NCBI GenBank assembly: GCA_033085395.1
Contig: JANQBS010000080.1
Coordinates: 62,001-126,000, forward strand
Source of the DNA: Xanthoparmelia taractica
Taxonomy: Eukaryota > Ascomycota > Lecanoromycetes > Lecanorales > Parmeliaceae
Direction of reading: 5' to 3'
DNA length: 64,000 nt
Shown here: positions 12,508 through 21,001 of the stretch, piece by piece
Layout of the letters: the number at the start of each line of letters is the position of its first letter
Numbering within the stretch: the first letter of the stretch is position 1
The notes under the pieces: model-generated
What the model saw: only the letters and a program-made list of their open reading frames with translations
Told to the model about the DNA's origin: nothing
Database searches by the model: none
Program-made: the position numbers and the translations under genes

Positions 12508-13530
12508 ATGCCCCCAATTGTTCAGGGCCAAATCTTCCCCACCCTATTAGACTTTAAGAATGCGCTCCGCGATTGGGCTATTGAGCGCAATTGGACTCCG
12601 CATATACTCGATAGCGACAGTCATCGAGTACGCGCTGGCTGCCGTTCAAGCCCAGACTGCCCCTTCCGTGTACGAGCAAACTACAGTGTGAAACGGGGAG
12701 ATGCTAAGGTCACTACATGCGATGATAATCATACTTGCGAGCCATTCCGAACAGACGCTGACCTTGGGAAGCCGCATCAAGATATCAAAAGGGCTGAAAC
12801 TGGCAAGCTGAAATTCCTATTGGATGCTGTACCAAAGCTCATGCTCGTTACCTTGGATACCAACATCCAGGAAATCATTGATACTGTCGCGCAGCGATAC
12901 GGTCAAAAGATCCCACTTCGACAGGCGCAGAAGGTGAAGTCAGCTTTGACAGACAGGGTCAAAGGACCATGTCGACATTGTCACCAGCTTGGCCACACAC
13001 GAAGGCATTGCCCGCAACTCCGGGACTCTGCTCCTAGGCCAATGCCTTTTACGCAGAATTCCATTACTCACCACAGTAATGGAAACGATGATCGCGACGA
13101 TGGAACGTATGCAGACGGAGGACTGGACTATGAACCTGAAGACGGAGAGCATTCTAATCTTATAGCTTACGCTAACGATAATCCCTCGAACAACAACGCG
13201 CCGGGATTCTCGATTGGACATCCTCAGCAATTGCCAAACAACATGTTCGCCCCTGGCCGACCGAACGGCCTTCCCTTGGATCCTACCCTTGCCAGCAGGA
13301 TCGAGCGGCTGAACTCTGGGGAAGTACCAGTACCAGTACAACCGGCCGTTGCGCCTCAACAGAATCCTAATCAACTTAGTGCTACCCAAAATCCCCAGAC
13401 TTCAAAGACGCCACAAGAAGCCAGACTAGAGGCTGCTAAGTTGATGCAACAAGCAGCAAGGCTCATGCAAGAAGCTGCACGGTTGAATTCAGAGGCAGCT
13501 AGACTGACCGCATCTGCTGCTGGTGATTGA
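12508..13530 (+). CDS. MuDR transposase-derived DNA-binding/zinc-knuckle protein (domesticated candidate)
   Basis: This single exon codes for 340 residues from the ATG at 12508. Residues about 1-110 resemble the N-terminal DNA-binding module of Mutator (MuDR/MULE) transposases: an FKNALRDWAIERNW-type opening, then C-X4-C spacing (GCRSSPDCPFRVRA) and TCDDNHTC. A CCHC zinc knuckle (CRHCHQLGHTRRHC) follows at residues 155-168. Next come a long disordered N/P-rich region and a C-terminal heptad-like alanine/arginine stretch (AARLMQEAARLNSEAARL), probably a short coiled coil. I see no DDE catalytic domain downstream and no terminal inverted repeats near the ends. Its intact frame between two housekeeping genes suggests a retained host gene, perhaps a transcription factor, rather than a live element. 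That function is inference. Confidence 0.7.
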   Translation: MPPIVQGQIFPTLLDFKNALRDWAIERNWTPHILDSDSHRVRAGCRSSPDCPFRVRANYSVKRGDAKVTTCDDNHTCEPFRTDADLGKPHQDIKRAETGKLKFLLDAVPKLMLVTLDTNIQEIIDTVAQRYGQKIPLRQAQKVKSALTDRVKGPCRHCHQLGHTRRHCPQLRDSAPRPMPFTQNSITHHSNGNDDRDDGTYADGGLDYEPEDGEHSNLIAYANDNPSNNNAPGFSIGHPQQLPNNMFAPGRPNGLPLDPTLASRIERLNSGEVPVPVQPAVAPQQNPNQLSATQNPQTSKTPQEARLEAAKLMQQAARLMQEAARLNSEAARLTASAAGD

Positions 13531-14487
13531 GCTTGACTCTTATCCCATCTGCATACCCTTTGACACGGCTATGCCTTTCATGATCGGTTCGCCTTCGACG
13601 CTGTTCCGCCAAATGTGCCGGCCAGCTGTCGGGCAGGATCCAGACGCCGTTGCTAAAGAAGACGACATATTGTCAGTTGGGACCTGACGACTATAAGCAT
13701 GGTGGCGTGCTAGTAGAGTATCTCCTGTAGCTTCCAAGAAAGGCAATCGCTCGAGATGGATGGGCCCAACGCAATGGCGTAAGAGACCGGACGCACGAGG
13801 TTCTGGGGCCAACTCTATATGGCTCTACCGTCTTCAAGTTTGCTCGGTCGCTTCGAAGAGTAAAGAGGGCTCCAGGAGTCAGAATTCAATGCAGCTCAAT
13901 GAGGCTGTGCTACTTTGTGGAATCAGGTTCGGAAGCTAGCCCCACAGATAACCAACTACCCTGATCACAAGCGTCATGAGAATCGGTGCTGGACACTTGT
14001 GCCCATCTGTTCGTCCGCCATTATCTGGTCGTGTTTTGCCATATATAGCCAGCTATGGAAAGACGGCGAACATCCAAAGAGGGTATTATGCGTGTAGCCA
14101 TATGTGATAACCATATAGAAATGTAATCATGAAGTTCTCGGGAAACATATGGGAGAGGAATGGGGGCAGATTTGTTGGAACACCGTACTCTAGCTCGTCT
14201 CAGCTCGTCTCAGCCTTATCAAAGGGTCGAGTTGCTTTTCTTAATCCTGCTCACACCAACTCTTTCTTTCTCCACTCTTATATCTACCTCACAAGTTCCC
14301 CATAGTCCCATCAAACTAGAAAAAGAAAGCCTCCTCACAGATATCCAACTTTCCTACAATCGCCGCCAACATAGCGACTCTTAGTAGAGCAGCTCTCCGA
14401 AGTCTCGCCAACATCTCCGTCTCTATACGCATTTCACACTCCTTGAAACAGCTGCTTGCAACTTCGAGCTTATCAGGTACAAGAAGT
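13531..14487. other. Intergenic region, promoter of GPD1
   Basis: About 950 bp separate the MuDR-derived gene from glycerol-3-phosphate dehydrogenase. Only short non-conserved frames occur. A pyrimidine-rich leader (about 14230-14440) precedes the GPD1 start, as expected for a fungal promoter and 5' UTR. No other gene is seen. Confidence 0.45.
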
Positions 14488-15865
14488 ATGGCTACTCTGG
14501 GCTCTCATGAGCAGAAACATAAAGTGACCGTGGTGGGGTCAGGAAACTGGTGACCTTCTGCCCCTCCGTGGTCTCCAGCGAAAGCTAACAGCTCATGGAG
14601 GGGTTCGGCCATAGCGAAGATAGTAGCAGAGAATACCGCAGCACACCCTGACTTGTTCCAGAAAGATGTGCAGATGTGGGTTTTCGAGGAGGAGTACCAG
14701 ATCCCCAAGAATTCAAAAAACTACGACGCATCTTCCAAATTCTCGACGGAGAAGCACAAGCTCACAAGGCTGATCAACCACTTCCACGAGAATGTCAAAT
14801 ACCTGCCTGACATTTCCCTTCCTCCCAACATCATCGCCAACCCTTCACTACAAGAATCGGTCAAAGACTCTACAATCCTCGTTTTCAACCTCCCTCACCA
14901 GTTTATTGGGGGTCTCTGCGACCAAATGAAAGGATCCATCCTACCCTACGCTCGAGGAATATCTTGCATCAAAGGTGTCGAGGTGTCCGAAGAAGATATA
15001 AGCCTGTTCTCAGAGTTGATTGGCGAAAAGCTAGGGATTTATGTCGGTGCTCTGTCAGGCGCCAACATTGCCAACGAAGTCGCACAGGAAAAGTTCTCCG
15101 AGACCACTGTCGCCTATGATCCTCCGCCAATGGACTCTCGCAATCCTACCCCTAAGGAAGGGAGAACTCCTCAAGCCTCCCAACTGGACCTGACGCAAAT
15201 CACAGAGCATAAAGATTCCAAAGGCCTGACATCCAAGGTCCGACTGACAGCCCAACCATCGGAGCTCCCACCGCTAGACCACGAGCTCATGCATACGCTC
15301 TTCCATCGACCATACTTTCACGTCCATGTTGTTTCCGACGTAGCAGGTGTCTCCCTCGGTGGCGCACTCAAAAATATAGTGGCGCTCGCCGCCGGCTTCG
15401 TCGCCGGTCTCGACTGGGGCGACAACGCTAAAGCTGCCATCATGCGTGTGGGCCTTCTCGAAATGCGTAAGTTTGGAAAGATGTTTTTCGAGAACTCCGT
15501 TCGCACCGCCACGTTCACAGAAGAGAGTGCAGGTGTAGCAGACTTAATTACAAGTTGTTCTGGGGGAAGAAATTTTAGATGTGCGAAGATGAGTGTCCAA
15601 AGAAACATGAGTATTGCTGAGGTGGAGAAGGAGGAACTGAACGGGCAGATGTTGCAAGGAACGAGTACGGCGAAGGAGGTGTACAAATTTTTGAAGGCGA
15701 GGGGCAAGGAGGGCGAATTTCCTTTGCTCACCAGCACGTATCGTAAGCCAAGTCCAAGCGAACGCTTGGGAGATGTCCGTGCTGATATATGTTTCAGTTA
15801 TCCTGCAGGGCGAGGCCAAAGTAGAAGATCTGCCTGATCTGATCTCGAAACCCAACCTTTTCTAA
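14488..15865 (+). CDS. GPD1: Glycerol-3-phosphate dehydrogenase (NAD+)
   Basis: The enzyme reduces dihydroxyacetone phosphate to sn-glycerol-3-phosphate with NADH. This feeds glycerol (osmolyte) and glycerolipid synthesis and balances cytosolic redox. Exons 14488-14549, 14601-15742 and 15798-15865 give 423 residues. The dinucleotide-binding GSGNWGSAIAKI motif is split by the first intron. Substrate and catalytic landmarks are GGALKNIVALAAGF (catalytic Lys), GDNAKAAIMRVGL and CSGGRNFRCAK. The short last exon supplies the usual C-terminus (GEAKVEDLPDLI). The start is the first Met, 16 residues before the Rossmann fold. There is no evident mitochondrial or peroxisomal leader. An insert of about 45 residues around 205-250 (PTPKEGRTPQASQLDL region) enlarges the protein relative to compact homologues. 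Confidence 0.96.
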
Positions 15866-16355
15866 ATAGCCGTCGAGGGAGAAGAAGCGGAAGGCAGATG
15901 TGAATATAGTACGGTGTATAGCGCCAAGGCCAGGGATCCTCGCTTTTCTCTTCATGAATCCATCATCACCAATTCACACTTGCCACACTCGCAATCACCG
16001 CAGTCACTCCTCTTCCGGTGACCGAAACAAATTTTAACGGATCTTGCAACTTAGGGTTAATCTCTATCATGTCCATATCCACCAAATCATCAGCACAACC
16101 TCTCCCGGCGCTGACCTTTACTGAATCGAGGTCTCCAGCAATAACATCTCCCACCTCGCCACATCTCTTCAGAGGTCTCCTCTGATCGCTCTTCAACGAA
16201 CCCTACATTGAACGTCGAACAATCACCATTCACACATACAGGTACAGGATACCTCGTCTCACGCTCACGTCGGTCACGCCACTGTGGAGGTCAAGCTCTC
16301 CTTCACAATGTAAGCTATCCTCGTCCCATTCTGAGGCTGTTGCTGACCCAATCTG

Positions 16356-17275
16356 ATGTCCAGCTTTCAGCACTACAACTTGCCAGCTGCTACCCCCTCT
16401 CAAAGCAGTCAAAGCACCATGTCGACAGCCACCACCCAGTCGAAGTCTTCGAGCGCATCAAGCCACAAGCGGAAAAGTATGGCCTCGGCGATTCCTGCAA
16501 GTAAGCAGCCACACAATACCAAACGCATCAAGACCGAAATACCATACACGACTGAGCCGAAGGCCACGAAGTCGGTGGACATCGCAGGAGAGTGAGTGGC
16601 TCTGTGGCTGATTCTCAGAGCTAAGGCTAACGGAATTTCAGCTCACTCTACGATGCCATCGTTACTGTCAAGGTTGGAGAATTGGCAACAAGTTTCGGAA
16701 TACACCGGGGTATTCTACGTCGAGCTTCGAAGTTCTTTAGGGAGGAACTCGCCCTTAGTGAGATAACGGAATTTGGGATCGTAACTCAGGTCGTGATTAT
16801 GAAGGAGGAGAACCCAGAGATATTCCGCAGGTTCAAGAATTGGCTGTACTCCGGCACCATGATATCAGAATCCGAGACATACAAAAGCCTAGCCTGGTCG
16901 GACGTCATCGCAGTTCATTCCTTCGCCGATAGAAGAGGGATATTTCGATTGCAGAATGATTGCATAGACGCGGTAATTAGGAAGAGAGCGGAAGGAGGAC
17001 TTTTTCCTGGGCAGGCAGTCGTCAATGCGCTTTGGAAAGCCCCGGGCCGGGTCTTCAGGTTGCGGAAGCTCTTGCTAGACATATTTGCAACAGAGTGCGA
17101 CCTCAGGAATGCCATCGCGAACAATGGATCCTACCATCCGAGATTTCTGCAGGGGCTGGTACAGAGCCTTTACGAGATGAAAGAGAAGCAGACCATCTAT
17201 GATAAAGTGGATTTCTGGAAGAGACGCCATAGTTACTATGTTGAAGACATCGAGAACCCTATCCTTATCGATTGA
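16356..17275 (+). CDS. BTB/POZ domain protein
   Basis: Exons 16356-16591 and 16642-17275 give 289 residues. The 5' part codes for a Ser/Thr-rich basic tail (HKRKSMASAIP, possibly a nuclear signal). Exon 2 opens with a BTB core: SLYDAIVTVKVGE, an IHRGILRRASKFFREEL helix region (the HKxxLxxxSxFF-like step), then FRRFKNWLYSGTM. This is the usual pattern of the many fungal BTB proteins that dimerise and may act as Cul3 adaptors; the role is inference. The start is uncertain. A good intron (GTAAGC near 16310 to CAG near 16361) may remove the ATG at 16356, in which case translation would begin at the ATG at 16419 (268 residues). The C-terminal helices are unassigned. Confidence 0.8.
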
Positions 17276-18144
17276 GGCCAGTGGGTGTCAGCTCGAATCC
17301 CGCCCTGCTTCACATACGCTAGTTCACAATATACTACAGACGCTCTGTTTGCCCTGAATTCCAGCATTTTCATTTATCATATTCATTTTGGAGAGCTTGA
17401 ACATGGGCGTTCGCTAGCTTTGACCGCATTTATGTATCATCTGCAAGCAGAGCGAGCCACAGCAGGGGTTTTGCAACAGCGTCATACACAGCACTTCATA
17501 TAGCATTCCTTGGGCATTTTAAAGCAACATCATGTATCAAACTCTCAGCTGGACACACAACCACAAGTCAAAGCAGATGAATGCCTTCAATCCCTCATCT
17601 CTCTACAAACATTCCCAGACCTGCTGCCATCCGCCAGCCTAACCTCCCAGTTTCTCTCTCCTCAAGTAGGCACAGCATATCATCTTCCTGTATTGTAAAC
17701 ACCACGACTTACTGGCTAATCAAGCCCATCCCCGTGTATGCCAAGGCGCTAGGACTCTGATAGGGCTGGAGAATATCCGAGACTGAAGCGAAGTCGGAGA
17801 AAGTTTTGGTCTGCATGTAAGTATGACTCCATGGTTGGAGAGTGTTGTGAGTAAGCATTGACTGAGCATATCAGGTACGAGGCTTGGATAACGACTCGAT
17901 CAGTGTTCTCAAGTGAGTCACCAAAAGAAACATCGCAATCATCGCGGCAGATCAGCGCACAGGAGACCACTGAAGCCATAGGAACGGCCCACATGCTCAT
18001 TGCTCTGGCGCAGGTTGAAGCTCTACAACAAGTAGCCGCAACTTTTGATAGAACATAAGAATCTTTCCCTCGGTTCTTGGATAGGTACAATACTATTGGC
18101 ACCCCGGCTGCCTGCAGAAGCAGACTTTTAGGACTTGCGCAGAG
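17276..18144. other. Intergenic region upstream of HIS1
   Basis: These 870 bp lie between the BTB gene and HIS1. Open frames overlap on both strands but none shows a domain or convincing codon pattern. A TGAGTCA heptamer is recorded separately. Confidence 0.45.
17914..17920. promoter_or_regulatory. TGAGTCA, Gcn4/CPC1-type site upstream of HIS1
   Basis: A perfect TGA(C/G)TCA heptamer lies about 225 bp upstream of the HIS1 start. General (cross-pathway) amino-acid control factors of the Gcn4/CPC1/CpcA family bind this sequence, and HIS genes are classic targets. A second perfect copy (TGACTCA) sits inside HIS1 intron 2, near 18303. A heptamer of this kind is expected several times per 64 kb by chance, so function rests on its position. 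Confidence 0.45.
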
Positions 18145-19338
18145 ATGGACCTCGTCAACCAGTAAGTGCTCCCGAAGTCCTTCCTTGTCTTCCCATTTGG
18201 CCCACGCCTCGTAACAGAACTGACTCTGCTCAAAGCCTAGAAGGCCGCCTCCTCTTCGCCGTCCCAAAAAGTGAGCATCTCCGTCTCCCTACCGGATCTC
18301 TTGACTCACATGGCACACCCTAGAGGGACGTCTTCAACAAGCGACCCTCGACCTCCTCGCCGGGTCCGATATACAATTTCGCCGGGATGCCCGCCTAGAC
18401 ATCGCCCTCGTCAAAAACCACCCCATAGCCCTCGTCTTCCTCCCCGCGGCCGATATCCCCACCTTTGTCGGCGAAGGCCGAGTCGACCTCGGTATAACCG
18501 GCCGGGATCAAGTCGCCGAACATGAAGCATTTGTACCGGCTACAAAAGATACGGGTGTGGAAGAAGTGCTAAATTTGGGGTTTGGAAGGTGTAGGTTGCA
18601 AGTGCAAGTGCCAGAGAAGGGGAAGCTGGAGAGGCCCGAAGAGCTGGTTGGCAAGAATGTCGTTACGAGTTTTGTGGGGTTGACGGAGAGATACTTTGCA
18701 AAATTGGAGGGGCTGGAAGGGATTGAGAGGGATAGCATGAATGAAGACGTGCCTTTGAGGAACAGGCTGAAGACGAAGATCAAATACGTGGGAGGAAGTG
18801 TGGAGGCTGCGTGTGCGTTGGGGGTCGCAGACGGCATTGTGGATCTAGTTGGTAAGACAATATCTTGCGGTCACAAGGGAATATGGACGCTGAGCACAAC
18901 TAGAATCCGGGGAGACGATGAAAGCAGCCGGCCTGAAAGCCATAGACACGGTCGTCGAGAGCACAGCCACCCTGATCAGATCCAAACATCCCTCCAATCA
19001 AAAGCTCGTCGACATGATTGCCTCTCGAATAAGCGGGGTCATCAGTAAGTGCTGCCCCCCCTCCCCTCCTCTTGCACAAGCACCAAACTCACCCATGTCC
19101 AGCTGCCCAAAAGTTCATCCTCTGCCAATACAACATCGCCCGGTCAGGCCTAAAAATTGCCACCAAGATCACGCCCGGAAAAAGGGCGCCTTCCATCACG
19201 GCTCTCGAGGATCCGGAATGGGTAGCTGTCAATGCCATGGTGCTGAAAGAGAGCATAGCGACGGTCATGGACGAGCTGACGGCTTGTGGCGCCACTGATA
19301 TATTAGTGTTCAACATAGCAAATTCGAGAACTGGATGA
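18145..19338 (+). CDS. HIS1: ATP phosphoribosyltransferase (histidine biosynthesis, step 1)
   Basis: The enzyme condenses ATP with PRPP to phosphoribosyl-ATP, the committed and usually histidine-inhibited step. Five exons, 18145-18161, 18236-18270, 18324-18851, 18904-19044 and 19103-19338, code for 318 residues, normal for the long-form enzyme. The first two exons are tiny (17 and 35 nt) yet join exactly to give MDLVNHLEGRLLFAVPKKGR. Motifs include GRVDLGITGRD, GFGRCRLQVQVP and the PRPP-binding DGIVDLVESGETM, which is split by intron 3. A C-terminal ACT-like regulatory domain follows (FILCQYNIAR to ILVFNIANSRTG). All joins keep frame. Expression is probably under cross-pathway control (see the TGAGTCA upstream). 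Confidence 0.96.
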
Positions 19339-21001
19339 TTGAAACCCACGTCCCATGCGTCAGCATCAGCATCTTGCCGTAAACGTCAATCTGTGGGATT
19401 TGCACCTCTCCAATCAAAATCGCCTTTCAGCATCCCATCCATCCTCACCACGCACAACCCAATCTCTTACGCAACAAACAAATAAACCCACCCTTCAACC
19501 GCAAAGGTACGACTAAACTAATAACCGCACCGCCCGCACCAACCAAGCACCAACCAAAAGATCCACCCACCCGCACCCCCACGACCTTGCATCCAAAATA
19601 AGCCAGGCAGCACTACCAAAACCCCACCCCCTTACCTACCCTCTTCTTCCCCAATCTAGCACCACGTCCCCAGTTCCACCATACCCTCCTCAATCACACC
19701 CATCTCTACACACCTACCCTTCCCTTCCCTTCCCTTCCCTGTCCCCTCTTATGACACTTCTCTCTCTTCCCTCTCTACTCTTCGCCCTCTCTACCCTTTA
19801 GTTCCCTCCCCTCTCCTTAACCCTCCTCTTCCCTCTCCAGCACAACTCAGCGCTGTACTCCACAACCCACAATCCCTACCAAACCATACCATACAAAACC
19901 ACACCCAACACCACGTTATAAGCTATAACATTCAGTCAATATCAAGGGCCATGCATATACTGATTTACTGATTATCTTCTTACCTTATCTTGGTGAGTGG
20001 AGTACAATATAGCTTGGTATAGCTTGGTACAGTGCAGTACAGCATAGTCTACTGCCTGACTAAAGTAAAGTAAGGTAAAGCAAAGCAAAGCAAAGCAACT
20101 TCCGCTGCCCTCTCGATATCTCTCTTATATTGAGAAGATTATACTATGCTGAGCTATGATGCGACCCATTTCACCCTTGAGATGATTAAGAGGAGGAGGG
20201 GACGAAGGGAGGGTAAGAGGGATAGGGAAAGAGGAGGGAAGAGGAGACGAGGGGGAAAAGGGGAGGGGAGGGGAAAAAAGGAGAGGGGGGTTTGTTAACG
20301 GGGTTCGATGATTGATTATGCTTCGATAATGGTTTGCTGCTCTGTTAGACTGTTGTTTATTTTCCAGTTGGTATAATTGAAAGGAGAAGAGAGGGGGAAC
20401 AAGAGGGGAAAAGGAAAGAAAAAAGAGAAAAGAGAAAAGAGAAGAGGGAAAACAACAACCAAAAAAACAAAAAACAAAAAAAAGCAGAATGATACATAGC
20501 TATCTAGATCCTCCGCGACATTCGATAACCGAGTGGACATTGCGTAATTGACTTACCTATTCATGAGCGGTGTATCCATGTTACTCGGCCGCTTTACTCA
20601 ATAGTAACAGCAACAGCAATAGAAGACGGAGACCTAGATGCCCGTATCTGCCAAAGGAAATCGTGAGGGAGAGGAGAGGAGAGGAGAGGAAACCAAAGGG
20701 CAGAAAAGGGAGTGGGAGAGATTGGATCGGATCGGGCTCGGGGGTGCTTGTCTTACATAGGGATTTTGTTGATGCATATGCATGTATGTGACGGTGAGAT
20801 CCTGATGCGAGAGGAGTAGGCAGCGAATCAAGCGCATGCTAGGTGAAAAGGTTAGGATCGAGAATTAAAAAGACATTATAAGCAGTTACAAAAAGCACAG
20901 AGACAATGAAGGAAATCAACCCACGCAGTCCAGAAAAGGACAAACAGACTCCCCTTTAACAATATCCACTCAAACAACCCATGCAAGAACCCCCTCCAAC
21001 C
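19339..21001. other. Long convergent intergenic region with pyrimidine then purine blocks
   Basis: These 1.66 kb lie between the 3' ends of HIS1 (+) and the 842-residue gene (-). The plus strand is C/T-rich or C/A-rich from about 19390 to 19860 (including repeated TTCCC near 19720-19745), then G/A-rich at about 20170-20480 and 20640-20730. Between them are short GTAAA/GCAAA and GTATAGCTT repeats (19990-20100). No conserved coding frame was found. It may hold long 3' UTRs or a non-coding transcript. Confidence 0.5.

Noticed and set aside
12940..13389. 149-codon minus-strand frame
   Set aside because: It is antisense to the MuDR-derived gene and has low-quality composition.
15966..16196. Minus-strand 76-codon frame between GPD1 and the BTB gene
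   Set aside because: No domain, and it overlaps the probable leader of the BTB gene.
17280..17310. TCGAATCCCGCC text resembling a tRNA T-loop 3' side
   Set aside because: There is no matching 5' stem and no A box upstream; it follows the BTB gene stop directly.
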